Translations under genes and position numbers: made by a program
Shown here: piece after piece, positions 45,371-54,208 of the stretch
Layout: each line of letters begins with the position of its first letter
Numbering within the stretch: position 1 is the first letter of the stretch
Notes under the pieces: model-generated
The model's database searches: none
Told to the model about the DNA's origin: nothing
The model's input: the letters and a program-made list of their open reading frames with translations, nothing else
Assembly: GCF_004799445.1 (NCBI RefSeq)
Contig: NZ_SSNA01000055.1
Coordinates: 124,001 to 188,000 of the forward strand
Direction: 5' to 3'
Origin: Bradyrhizobium sp.
GTDB taxonomy: Bacteria > Pseudomonadota > Alphaproteobacteria > Rhizobiales > Xanthobacteraceae
Length of the DNA: 64,000 nucleotides

Positions 45371-46312
45371 TCAACGATATTCGATCATTGCGGCTCCGCG
45401 GACATCCCGCAGGTACGATTTCGATTTTGCCTCGTATTTTTCGGCAAACATCTTTTCCCGGATCTCTTTCTTTTTCGGCGTGTCGACGGTGGTCGGGTCC
45501 TTGGCGCACAACGCCACCATCTCCACGCCCTGTTTGGTCACCTCGGGCGGAGTCAAATGGCCGACCGGAGTGCTGTCGAGCACTTCACGAAGCGAAGGCG
45601 GTATGTCGGCCGACGTCTTGACCACGGCCTCGCGTATCGCCGCGTTTTGCATCGATTTGAAGAACGCGTTCGCCTCGACGCAGGTCTGTATGCGTCCGCG
45701 CAGAGCCTCGGCCTCCTTTTTTCTTGTTTCGACGGCGTCGGGCGCGGATCCTCGCGGGACGATCAGCACGATCGGCTGCATCTTGTATTCGAAGCTCGGG
45801 GTATCCGGTTTCTCGTCGCCGCCCTTTTCCTGGACGGCGGCGGCAACGTCCTTTTCGCTGACCTGGAGGCTTTCCTTGTATCGGCCGCGGACCAGGTTGG
45901 TCCAAACCATATCGGCTCTCACGCGCGCCTTCAGCGTGTCAGGACGAATGCCCGTGCTTTCCAGTGATTTCGTCAGCTGGTCGGCCGTGATTCGCATTCG
46001 CGCGGCCATGCTGCCGTAGGACTGATCGACATCGGCGGCCGAAGGGTCGATTCCGAACTTCTTCCCTTCCCTGATCTTCACCTTTTCGTCGATCAGCTCG
46101 TCGATCACCTGCTGGCGGTCCGCAGGCTTGTGCGTGCTTAGCGTGTTCAGCTTGCCGCGCTGCTCGATATCGTAATTGGTGATGGGCTCGCCGTTGACCA
46201 TAACGGCGACCTGGGCATGCGCCGGCGACACGGATCCCATCAAGACCAGGGTCGCCGCGCAACCCAGGATGACAGCCGAAAGTCGGCGGAAAAAAGCGGT
46301 GGTCATGGTCAT
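45371..46312 (-). CDS. SurA-like periplasmic chaperone
   Basis: A 313-residue protein with a signal peptide (AVILGCAATLVLMGSVSPAHA) and a SurA N-terminal domain (VMVNGEPITNYDIEQRGKLN, VIDELIDEKVKIREGKKFGI). SurA escorts outer-membrane proteins across the periplasm. The following region aligns only loosely with one parvulin domain and lacks a clear GGDLGW-type motif. It may therefore be a chaperone without isomerase activity. ATG 46312 or 46306 are possible starts. It sits between lptD and pdxA, as surA does in many genomes. Confidence 0.85.
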   Translation of the reverse strand: MTMTTAFFRRLSAVILGCAATLVLMGSVSPAHAQVAVMVNGEPITNYDIEQRGKLNTLSTHKPADRQQVIDELIDEKVKIREGKKFGIDPSAADVDQSYGSMAARMRITADQLTKSLESTGIRPDTLKARVRADMVWTNLVRGRYKESLQVSEKDVAAAVQEKGGDEKPDTPSFEYKMQPIVLIVPRGSAPDAVETRKKEAEALRGRIQTCVEANAFFKSMQNAAIREAVVKTSADIPPSLREVLDSTPVGHLTPPEVTKQGVEMVALCAKDPTTVDTPKKKEIREKMFAEKYEAKSKSYLRDVRGAAMIEYR

Positions 46313-46391
46313 ATTCGCTACGTTAGCCGATCCTGGTTGAGGCAACGCTGCGCCGGGTATTCGTCCCCCGGGAGCAGGCCCGGTGCCGGTC

Positions 46392-48881
46392 TTATTGCGT
46401 CGACGAATTGGTATTGGCAAGGGTCCGCAGGCCGAGCTGCAGCATGAAAGCGTGGCCAAGTATTGGCGGCGATGTCGCGGTCGCATAGGAGAAGGAAGTG
46501 ACGTAGTTGGCCGCCAGCACGAAGCAGTCGTCCACGTATCCGGCGCCGACGACGTATTGGTTGATCTGGTTTGCGACGAGATCCCAACGGGCTGCTCCCG
46601 TTGCCACCCAGTTCGAGGCAATCTTGACCGAACCGTTGACGAGAATGCCTTCGCGACGGGTCAGATATCCGATATCCGGCTGAGCGCCGTAGTCGCCATA
46701 CATCACGCTGATCGACCATCGGTCGAAGTTGGCGCGGCCCTCGGCCTCGAAGCGCTGGACGCTTCCGGTGGCCTGGTCGAATCGCGCGCGCGTTGAGAAC
46801 GTGTAAGTCCTGTTCGGCGAATAGCTGAGGCTGGCGACGTAATCCGACTTCGGGGTCTGCAGACCGGAATCAACCGCGGTATTGGTCACGTCCTGCACGG
46901 CGAATGAGTTCAAACCGAACAGCTGGTAGGATTGGCCGAACACCGCCGTCACCGCGCCGCCGCGGTCGAATTGGGTTGTCGCCTGCACGCCGGCATTGGC
47001 GCGGCCACCACCTTCGACGCGGTCATAGCCCGAGAACTTGTCGACGCTGAACAGATTGCTGGTGTCGAAGGTCGTGCTTTGCGCGTCCTCGTTGGGCAGC
47101 TTGCCGGCATAGGTTTCGTTGGGACGGATAATGACCTGCGCGATCGGTTCGATGGTGGTGGTGCCCCACGGCTGGACGTTGATGAAGGGGTAGCGGTATT
47201 CGAGGCCGACCGTGGGCATCACCCGCAGCGCCTGGGTGTCGCCGACGGGCAGGAAGTTGGAAACGCCCGGCTGGTTCGAAATCGAGGCGTTGACCGCATC
47301 GGCACGGATGCTTGCAAACGGCGTCCAGATTTCACCCGCCGAATCGGTGAAGGATCGGCGCCAGTCCGCTTCAGCCGTCAATCGCGTGTAGGTGCCGGGC
47401 ATGCCGCGAAGCAGGCAGTTCGCCGGCACGATAGCCTTGCCCGGATCGGCCGAAATGGTTGCCACGCAGGAGCCGTTGGCGGCGGCTGACGAATTGATTG
47501 GATCGAACACCGCGCTTTCGCGGTTAAGGTTGGTGAAATTCGTCTTGTAGCTGAACTCGCCGCCCAGCACCGCGTGGTTGATCACGTTGGAGTAATCGAT
47601 AACGGGCGCAACGACCGGTACCTGGGACTGGTTACCCGAAAGACTGAGAAAATAAATCGTCCGCGCATCGAAGTAGCTGCGGTTGCCGACGCCGGTCAGA
47701 TAAAGCTGCGAAATGGCTTCGGTCGGCAAGGTCAGGAACGACTGCAGCGGATCCTTGTAAACGGACAGGCTGTAGTCGAACAACACATTGGGGTCGGTGA
47801 GCACGATGCCTTCCCAACCCCAAACCCATTGCTGGTTCAGCGCGAACTCGCCCTTCGATTCGACGCCGCCGCGGAACTGACGGTCTCCCGGCTGACCGGC
47901 ATAGGCGCCGGGATCAAGCTGGTCGATGCCATAAGCCCGGATCTGATACGAGCCGTCCATCAGGCGCTGACGGAATTCGGCCTGCATGAGCACGCCCTGC
48001 TGAGTTGTGAAGCGTGGGTTGAAGGTCGCATCCATGTCCGGAGCGATCGCCCAGTAGAATGGGGTCTCGAAGCCAACCCCGTAGCCGACACCCGTGTACA
48101 CGCCCGGCATCAGGAATCCCGTCTTGCGCTTTACGGTCGGATCGGGCGTTGAAAAATACGGAATATAGGCCAAGGGAACGCCGAAGAATTCGATCTGGGC
48201 GTTCTCGAAGTAGAGCATCTTGTCGATCTGGTCGTGAATGATGCGCATACCCTTGACCTGCCACAATGGCGGCTTCTTCGGATCGTCCTTGCAGGGAGCG
48301 CAGGCGGTGTAGACGCCGTTTTCGAACACGGTGTAATTGCCGCTGGTGCGGTCCGCGCGGGTCGCGGCCATGCGGGTCGCGTCGGCGGTATCGACACGCA
48401 GCGAATCGACGAAACCATCGCGATAGTCGTCGCTCAGATCCAGGACGTTGGCGTAGGTAATCTTGCCCTCCGCATCGGTCATGCGGATGTTGCCTTCGGC
48501 ATGCAGTCGCTTGGTCTTCTGATCGTAGATGACCTTGTCCGCCTCGACGCTCGTTCCGTTGTAGAACATCTGCACGTTGCCGACCGCCGACACCCGCGAA
48601 TTGTTGTAGTCGTAATCGACCTCGACCGCCTGGACGAGCATCTGCCCATCGTTGGCGGGCCGCGCTGTCACGGGGGGCTTGGGAGGCCTCGGATTGTAGG
48701 TAAAGCCTTGCGCCGAAGCGGGAGGCGCTGTCGCCAGCCCCAGCACACCGGCGAGGAGGAAGCCGAAGAGAACGGCGACAAATAGTCGGCTGACGGCGGT
48801 CAAGCGAGCACGATAGCGGCGCACAACCGCGCGCCGCCGGGACGCAGGCGACCTTACTTGGCGGGCGGCGACAACGGCCAC
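46392..48881 (-). CDS. lptD: LPS-assembly outer-membrane protein LptD
   Basis: Inserts lipopolysaccharide into the outer leaflet. The ~829-residue protein has a signal sequence (LFVAVLFGFLLAGVLGLATA) and an OstA-type N-terminal domain (AVEVDYDYNNSRVSAVGNVQ, VEADKVIYDQ). A long barrel domain follows (PYFSTPDPTVKRKTGFLMPG). GTG 48881 is chosen because AGGAGG stands seven bases upstream, inside the end of lptG, and because the GTG overlaps the lptG stop (TAGTG). It may need LptE, which is not seen here. Confidence 0.93.
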   Translation of the reverse strand: MAVVAARQVRSPASRRRAVVRRYRARLTAVSRLFVAVLFGFLLAGVLGLATAPPASAQGFTYNPRPPKPPVTARPANDGQMLVQAVEVDYDYNNSRVSAVGNVQMFYNGTSVEADKVIYDQKTKRLHAEGNIRMTDAEGKITYANVLDLSDDYRDGFVDSLRVDTADATRMAATRADRTSGNYTVFENGVYTACAPCKDDPKKPPLWQVKGMRIIHDQIDKMLYFENAQIEFFGVPLAYIPYFSTPDPTVKRKTGFLMPGVYTGVGYGVGFETPFYWAIAPDMDATFNPRFTTQQGVLMQAEFRQRLMDGSYQIRAYGIDQLDPGAYAGQPGDRQFRGGVESKGEFALNQQWVWGWEGIVLTDPNVLFDYSLSVYKDPLQSFLTLPTEAISQLYLTGVGNRSYFDARTIYFLSLSGNQSQVPVVAPVIDYSNVINHAVLGGEFSYKTNFTNLNRESAVFDPINSSAAANGSCVATISADPGKAIVPANCLLRGMPGTYTRLTAEADWRRSFTDSAGEIWTPFASIRADAVNASISNQPGVSNFLPVGDTQALRVMPTVGLEYRYPFINVQPWGTTTIEPIAQVIIRPNETYAGKLPNEDAQSTTFDTSNLFSVDKFSGYDRVEGGGRANAGVQATTQFDRGGAVTAVFGQSYQLFGLNSFAVQDVTNTAVDSGLQTPKSDYVASLSYSPNRTYTFSTRARFDQATGSVQRFEAEGRANFDRWSISVMYGDYGAQPDIGYLTRREGILVNGSVKIASNWVATGAARWDLVANQINQYVVGAGYVDDCFVLAANYVTSFSYATATSPPILGHAFMLQLGLRTLANTNSSTQ

Positions 48882-49978
48882 TACCCGTCCTCCTGGTACA
48901 ACAAGGCCAAAAAGCCGGTGAGGCCGCCCACACAAACGGGCAGCCACGCCGAAGCGATCGGATGCATCAACTCAGCCTTGCTCAAATCCTCAGTTACTTT
49001 CGACAAAACGTAGAGCAGAAAGCCTGCTCCCACGCCACTCAAAACCATCTTTTGCACGCCGCCGAATCGGAAGAACCGCAAACTGACGGCCGCGGCCAGC
49101 ATGACCATCGCAGCCAGTAAAAACGGCTGTGCGAGCAGCTTGTGGTATTGCAATCGGTAACCGGCGGTCGCGAATCCCGAACTTTCAGACGATCGGATGT
49201 AGCCCGGCAGTTGCCAAAATGACACAGTTTCGGGGGTGGAGAAGCTGTTCCGGACCTGGGCCGGCGTCAGGCTGGTTCCCAGCAAGAAGCTGTCCTGGTC
49301 GACCGGTGGTCCGTCGAGGGTATAGCGCCGCGCGGATTTGAACAGCCAGTGTCCCTCTTCAAGGGTGGCCTCCTGGGCTTCGATCCGCTCCTTGAACTGG
49401 TAGTCGTTGTCGAATCGGAACACGGTCAGCCCGGTCAGCCGAACGCCCTGCTGCTCGCTGCGGGCGGCATTGATGATGGCCTGGCCGTCATTGTTGACCT
49501 GATTGATCCAGAAACCGGACGCATCCTGCACGCCGCCACCGGGCGCGGATCCGAACAACTCCGCCTCCATCCGTTTGGAGATTTCGCGCAGATTTGCCGA
49601 CATCGGATTGTAAGCCGTCGTGGCCAGGACCCCGAGCACGATCGCGCTTGCCAGCGCCGGCGCGATGAACTGCCACGCCGAAACGCCGGCCGCCCGCGCG
49701 ACCACGAGTTCCAGTCGCCGCGAAAGCGCCAAATAGCAGGTCATCGCACCGATCAGGATGCAGAACGGCATCATCTTTTCGAGCAGTTGGGGCACGCGGA
49801 ACAGCGAGGTTTCCGCGACCGTGATTGCTGAAGCATCAACCAGCCCCGACGTCTTCCTGACCATTTCGATGTAATCGACCAGCACCAGAAGCACGAAGAT
49901 GCTGACAAACACACCGAGTGCCGAAACCACAAAGCGGCCGGCAAAATAGCGCCCAAGTGTGTTGGTGATCATGCTCAT
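48881..49978 (-). CDS. lptG: LPS export ABC transporter permease LptG
   Basis: A 365-residue YjgP/YjgQ-family permease. It has three N-terminal membrane segments (VSIFVLLVLVDYIEMVRK, MMPFCILIGAMTCYLALSRR), a periplasmic beta domain and three C-terminal segments ending ASAWLPVCVGGLTGFLALLY. It extracts LPS with LptF and the ATPase LptB, which is encoded elsewhere. Its start overlaps the lptF stop by 4 bases and its stop overlaps the lptD start. Confidence 0.94.
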   Translation of the reverse strand: MSMITNTLGRYFAGRFVVSALGVFVSIFVLLVLVDYIEMVRKTSGLVDASAITVAETSLFRVPQLLEKMMPFCILIGAMTCYLALSRRLELVVARAAGVSAWQFIAPALASAIVLGVLATTAYNPMSANLREISKRMEAELFGSAPGGGVQDASGFWINQVNNDGQAIINAARSEQQGVRLTGLTVFRFDNDYQFKERIEAQEATLEEGHWLFKSARRYTLDGPPVDQDSFLLGTSLTPAQVRNSFSTPETVSFWQLPGYIRSSESSGFATAGYRLQYHKLLAQPFLLAAMVMLAAAVSLRFFRFGGVQKMVLSGVGAGFLLYVLSKVTEDLSKAELMHPIASAWLPVCVGGLTGFLALLYQEDG

Positions 49979-51144
49979 GCGGTGGCGGGCCGCCCGAACA
50001 GCCGCAGCAGTTGCGCGTTCGATTTGTTGATGGCTTCCATCAACGTAGCCGGCGGCTCTATGACGATACCCCCGATGATGATCCAGAGGCTTGCGCCGAT
50101 CGCGGCGGCCAGCATCAGATATTGAACGACCGGAGCGAGCGGTGTTTTCACCGCCATGACCGAGCAGGCGAATCCCGCCATGCGCAGCCCGAACACGGCG
50201 AGAATTGAACCGCCGATCGAGAAGTTTCGGCTTTGCCGCGTCGTGCGCGGTGCGCCGAGAAAGGCAAAGGTGAGGGCCGCAAATGCGAACGGATAGATCG
50301 GCGCCATGAATCGGTCATGCAACTCGGCGCGAAATTGTCCGGACAACTGTTCGTAGACCGGATCGTCCGGCGCCGGCGAGAGCAGCTCCCAAAGATAGCG
50401 TTCGCGAATGCCCAGCGCGACGTCGTGGCCCTGATTCGAGAATTTCGACATGTCGAAACCATAGCGGCCAAATGCAACGAGCGCCGGATCACGCTTGCCG
50501 GCCTCGAAACGTTCGAGATTGCCGTCCTCAAGGATCAGAAACGAGCCACCTTCGTTCTTCACGACCGTTCCATGGTCGGCGACGATGCTGACGCGTTCCT
50601 TCGGATCGCGGCGGTCATCGATGAAGATGCCGACCAGCAGGCCGCCAGGTTGCCGCTCCCGAATTCGGATGGTCAGGTTCTGGTCGAGCTGGGCGAAGCG
50701 GCCGGGTTGCAGAATGTTGGCCAGTACGTCCGCGGTGATTTCGGCATCCCATTGCTTGAGCCGGCGCATGCCATCGGGGGCGAGATAGGAGGCGATAAAC
50801 GCCACCATGACCGCCACCACCACGGTGGCGTAGATAAACGGGCGGAACAGCCGCAGCGGCGAAAAGCCGGCCGCGTTCATCACGATGATTTCCGAATCGG
50901 TCGCGAGCTTGTTCAGCGTGTGGGAGATCGCGATCATCAAGGCGATCGGGGAGATGATCAGGACCAGCGCCGGAATGACCAAGCTGGTAACGCCAAGGAA
51001 GGTCAGGATCGTTTGACCCTGGCTGGTCATGAGGTCGATGCCACGCAACGCCTGCGTAATCCAGATCACCCCCGTCAGGCTGACCAGAACCAGCGCAAAC
51101 GACGCAAGCGTCGTGCGAAAGATATACTTGTCGATCGACCCCAT
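49975..51144 (-). CDS. lptF: LPS export ABC transporter permease LptF
   Basis: A 389-residue YjgP/YjgQ permease, partner of LptG. The start at ATG 51144 (MGSIDKYIFRTTLASFALVL) gives the standard N-terminus. Conserved IVMNAAGFSPLRLFRPF is the coupling region, and a jellyroll domain is followed by three more helices. First gene of the run lptF-lptG-lptD-surA-pdxA-rsmA. It is divergent from pepA. Confidence 0.94.
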   Translation of the reverse strand: MGSIDKYIFRTTLASFALVLVSLTGVIWITQALRGIDLMTSQGQTILTFLGVTSLVIPALVLIISPIALMIAISHTLNKLATDSEIIVMNAAGFSPLRLFRPFIYATVVVAVMVAFIASYLAPDGMRRLKQWDAEITADVLANILQPGRFAQLDQNLTIRIRERQPGGLLVGIFIDDRRDPKERVSIVADHGTVVKNEGGSFLILEDGNLERFEAGKRDPALVAFGRYGFDMSKFSNQGHDVALGIRERYLWELLSPAPDDPVYEQLSGQFRAELHDRFMAPIYPFAFAALTFAFLGAPRTTRQSRNFSIGGSILAVFGLRMAGFACSVMAVKTPLAPVVQYLMLAAAIGASLWIIIGGIVIEPPATLMEAINKSNAQLLRLFGRPATA

Positions 51145-51493
51145 CGCTACCGCACGATCCCCACCTTGCGCACTGGAATTGCGGCCCGCGACCAATCCCG
51201 AGACCGGGATCCCCTTTGGTCGGGCCGCCGTGGTTCCGGCTGGCTTAGTCTCTCACTACCATCCCTTTGATCCGTCAACAAAATGGCTGGGCCATGGCAC
51301 CCTTACGATATGGTTAATAATTCGCCTTATGTGGCCCTTCGGCCACGGGGATGCTTGGCAGCGCGGCGGCGGACGGGCCATAGTGCGCCGAGCTTGCTCT
51401 TGACGGATGTCTATCGCAGCCGAGAAGAGAACATTCGCAGCCGCTCGGCGGGTCCCCGACCCAGCGATAGCCCTGATTTTGGAGGATTTACCT
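51145..51493. promoter_or_regulatory. Divergent lptF/pepA spacer with long stem-loop
   Basis: 349 bases with no supported gene. Bases 51181-51195 (GCGGCCCGCGACCAA) and 51216-51228 (TTGGTCGGGCCGC) pair with a 2-base bulge, and an inner TCCCG/CGGGA pair extends the stem. It lies in the upstream region of lptF, 37 bases from its start. An AT-rich stretch at 51310-51335 may carry promoter elements; none is assigned. Confidence 0.5.
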
Positions 51494-52999
51494 ATGCCCG
51501 ACGCCGTCAAGGTCGGCTTCGTCCCGTTTTCCGCCGCCCCGCGTGGAATCCTCGTGGTTTTTTGTGACGATACGATGCAATTGGGCGCGGCGACCCGCAA
51601 GATGCTGGGCGCCGCGGTCGATTTGGTCAGGCGGGCTGCCGAAACCAACCGGTTCAAGGGAAAAAGCGGGGCCGCGCTCGATATTCTGGCGCCGGAGGGC
51701 CTTAAGGCCAAACGCCTGATCGTGATGGGCGTCGGCAAGCTTGCGGGGCTCAAGGACAACGATTTTCTCGGTCTGGGCGGCACGGCGGCCGGCAAGCTGC
51801 GGGCCGGGAACGACGCCGTGACGATCGTTGCGGACTTGCCCACAGGCCCGATGAAGCCCGATCAGGCAGCCGCGCTCGCATCGGGCCTGCGGCTGCGCGG
51901 CTATAAATTCGACCGCTACAAGACCAAGAAAAAGGAGGGCGAGGAGGAGGCCGCCTTGCGCGCCGATGTTTCGGTCGCTGTTGGCGACGTGGCTGCGGCG
52001 CGAAAAGCTTTCGCTCCAGCCAGCCACATTGTCGACGGTGTCATCACCGCGCGCGACCTCGTCAACGAGCCGCCCAACGTCTTGTTCCCGGTGGAATTCG
52101 CCCGCCGCGCGGCAGCGTTGCGCAAACTCGGCGTTGGCGTCGACGTGCTCGACGTCAAGGCCATGACGAAACTCGGAATGGGCGCGCTGCTCGGTGTTGC
52201 CCAGGGCTCCAAGCAGCCCGGCCGCACCGTGATCATGCGTTGGAATGGCGGCAAACGCGGCGATCAGCCTGTCGCCTTTATCGGAAAAGGCGTTTGTTTC
52301 GATACCGGCGGCATCTCCATCAAGGGCGCGGCAAGCATGGAGGACATGAAGGGCGACATGGGCGGCGCAGCCTGCGTCGTTGGATTGATGCATGCACTGG
52401 CCGCGCGGAAGGCGAAGGTCAATGTGGTCGGCGCCATCGGCCTGGTCGAGAACATGCCCGACGGCAACGCGCAGCGTCCCGGCGATATCGTGACCTCGAT
52501 GTCCGGCCAGACCATCGAAATCATCAACACCGACGCTGAGGGCCGGCTGGTGTTGGCCGACGTGCTCTGGTACGTGGCGAAGAAATTCAAGCCGAAATTC
52601 ATGGTCGATCTTGCAACGCTTACTGGTGCGATCATGGTTGCGCTCGGCACCGAATATGCGGGGTTGTTCTCCAACAACGACGAACTGGCCGAACGGTTGA
52701 GCAAGGTTGGACTGGCGACGGGGGAACGGGTCTGGCGCATGCCGCTTGGCCCGGAATACGACAAGCTGATCGATTCGCAGTTCGCCGACATGAAAAACAC
52801 AGGCACCCGCAACGGCGGATCGATCACCGCGGCGCAATTCCTGCAGCGCTTTGTTGACGGAACGCCTTGGGCCCACCTCGATATTGCGGGAACCGCGATG
52901 GGCGCGCCGAAAACCGAGATCAATCAAAGCTGGGGTTCGGGCTATGGCGTTCGGCTGCTCGATCGGCTGGTCGCGGAGTATTACGAAGCCAGGAAATAG
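51494..52999 (+). CDS. pepA: Leucyl aminopeptidase, M17 family
   Basis: A two-metal cytosolic aminopeptidase, 501 residues. The family signature NTDAEGRL is intact. The metal ligands fall in [30 protein letters not shown] and [17 protein letters not shown] eight bases before ATG 51494 sets the start, although the frame opens at 51407. It is followed after 11 bases by holC, the usual pairing. Confidence 0.96.
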   Translation: MPDAVKVGFVPFSAAPRGILVVFCDDTMQLGAATRKMLGAAVDLVRRAAETNRFKGKSGAALDILAPEGLKAKRLIVMGVGKLAGLKDNDFLGLGGTAAGKLRAGNDAVTIVADLPTGPMKPDQAAALASGLRLRGYKFDRYKTKKKEGEEEAALRADVSVAVGDVAAARKAFAPASHIVDGVITARDLVNEPPNVLFPVEFARRAAALRKLGVGVDVLDVKAMTKLGMGALLGVAQGSKQPGRTVIMRWNGGKRGDQPVAFIGKGVCFDTGGISIKGAASMEDMKGDMGGAACVVGLMHALAARKAKVNVVGAIGLVENMPDGNAQRPGDIVTSMSGQTIEIINTDAEGRLVLADVLWYVAKKFKPKFMVDLATLTGAIMVALGTEYAGLFSNNDELAERLSKVGLATGERVWRMPLGPEYDKLIDSQFADMKNTGTRNGGSITAAQFLQRFVDGTPWAHLDIAGTAMGAPKTEINQSWGSGYGVRLLDRLVAEYYEARK

Positions 53000-53010
53000 C
53001 TGAAAACCCG

Positions 53011-53463
53011 ATGACGGAAGTTCTGTTCTATCACCTGCAAGACATGACCCTGGAAAGCGTCCTGCCGCCTTTGCTCGAAAAGTCGCTGGAGCGTGGCTGG
53101 CGGGTCGTCGTGCAGTCGACATCGCCCGAGCGTGCCGACGCGCTCGACGCTCATTTGTGGACCTATCGCGAAGATTCGTTCCTGCCGCACGCCACCTGGC
53201 GCGCCGGCGACGCAGAGGATCAGCCGATCGTGCTGGCGGTGGAGGAAAGCAACCCGAATCGCGCCAATATCAGGTTTTTGGTCGACAGCGCCGCTTTGCC
53301 GGCGGACTCCGCTGCCTATGATCGGGTCGTTTTGGTGTTCAACGGCGACGATGGCGATGCGCTCGCCGCCGCGCGGAGCGCCTGGACCGATTGCAAGACG
53401 CGGGGTTTTGAGGTCACCTACTGGCAGGCCGACGAGAGGGGCCGGTGGCAGCGGCGCGAATAG
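53011..53463 (+). CDS. holC: DNA polymerase III subunit chi
   Basis: A 150-residue clamp-loader accessory protein that links the polymerase to SSB. The pattern fits HolC: VLFYHLQDMTLESVLPPLLE, then LDAHLWTYREDSFLPH and FNGDDGDALAAARSAW. The start at ATG 53011 follows pepA by 11 bases. Confidence 0.92.
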   Translation: MTEVLFYHLQDMTLESVLPPLLEKSLERGWRVVVQSTSPERADALDAHLWTYREDSFLPHATWRAGDAEDQPIVLAVEESNPNRANIRFLVDSAALPADSAAYDRVVLVFNGDDGDALAAARSAWTDCKTRGFEVTYWQADERGRWQRRE

Positions 53464-53477
53464 CGGGTTGGCGCGAT

Positions 53478-53507
53478 TAATGATAATCTAAATAATGATA
53501 GTCTAAA
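53478..53507. repeat. 15-bp tandem repeat upstream of lipoprotein gene
   Basis: TAATGATAATCTAAA (53478-53492) is directly followed by TAATGATAGTCTAAA (53493-53507), one mismatch. It lies 14 bases after the holC stop and upstream of a TATATA at 53526. In a GC-rich genome this AT-rich tandem looks like a regulator-binding site for the next gene. Confidence 0.7.
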
Positions 53508-53591
53508 GTTTCCGACCGTGACCTTGTATATAGCCACGGTGACGCCGCAAAGTGATGGTGGGACAATCGCTTAGGGCGGGATGGGACCAAG

Positions 53592-54167
53592 TTGATCGTG
53601 CGAGACAAATACCGTCACCGGAAATCAATGCTGGTGCTGCTGCTGTTTGCCCCCCTGATCGCGGGCTGTGCAGCCACGCCGTCCGATATCTTTTCGTCCG
53701 ATCTTTTGTCGAAGGATGCGGAGTGGTTTTCGCGTAGCGGCAGGCTTTTCATCAAGAACGTCTCGATCGAAACGCCGCCCCTGACCCCCGACAAACCCGT
53801 CATTTCCGAAGATTTGGTCAGTGCCGAGGGCTCCTGCCCGGGAATGGCGTCCGCCGGCATGCCGGCAAATGCCAACGCTCTGTCCGACGGCGCAGCCGCC
53901 GCGCCAACCGCGTCGACCACCGGAACGGTCGCGCTTGGCCATACCGAATGCGATGTCGTGCGCGGAATTGGCGCACCGGACAGCGTCAATATCTCCAACA
54001 ATCCCCGTGGCGATCGGGTGGCGGTCGTCAACTATTCGCGGGGACAGCGCGCCGGAATCTATACGTTTACATCCGGGCGTCTGACGTCGATCGAGCGCGG
54101 GTCTGATCCGGTGGCGGAGCCAAAGACCGCAAAACCCAAGGCGAAAAAGAAGCCGGCCGCGACCTGA
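53592..54167 (+). CDS. BamE/SmpA-like lipoprotein
   Basis: A ~191-residue lipoprotein. The basic n-region (DKYRHRKS) and hydrophobic core end in a lipobox LIAGC. A low-complexity Ala/Pro middle is followed by a segment with the BamE/OmlA pattern: GHTECDVVRGIGAPDSVNIS, then VVNYSRG and YTFTSGRLTSIER. A Lys-rich tail closes it (PKAKKKPAA). The start is TTG 53592, with GGGA five bases upstream, or GTG 53598. BamE helps outer-membrane beta-barrel assembly; this member is unusual in length, so a BamE role is tentative. Confidence 0.65.
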   Translation: MIVRDKYRHRKSMLVLLLFAPLIAGCAATPSDIFSSDLLSKDAEWFSRSGRLFIKNVSIETPPLTPDKPVISEDLVSAEGSCPGMASAGMPANANALSDGAAAAPTASTTGTVALGHTECDVVRGIGAPDSVNISNNPRGDRVAVVNYSRGQRAGIYTFTSGRLTSIERGSDPVAEPKTAKPKAKKKPAAT

Positions 54168-54208
54168 TCGCGGCTCTGCCGGTCGTCCTCGACCGGCGCC
54201 AACCCGGA

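Noticed and set aside
44555..45967. 470-codon plus-strand open frame
   Set aside because: Antisense to pdxA and the surA-like gene; no independent features.
51488..53122. 544-codon minus-strand open frame
   Set aside because: Antisense to pepA and holC, rich in His/Arg/Asp as expected for an antisense shadow.
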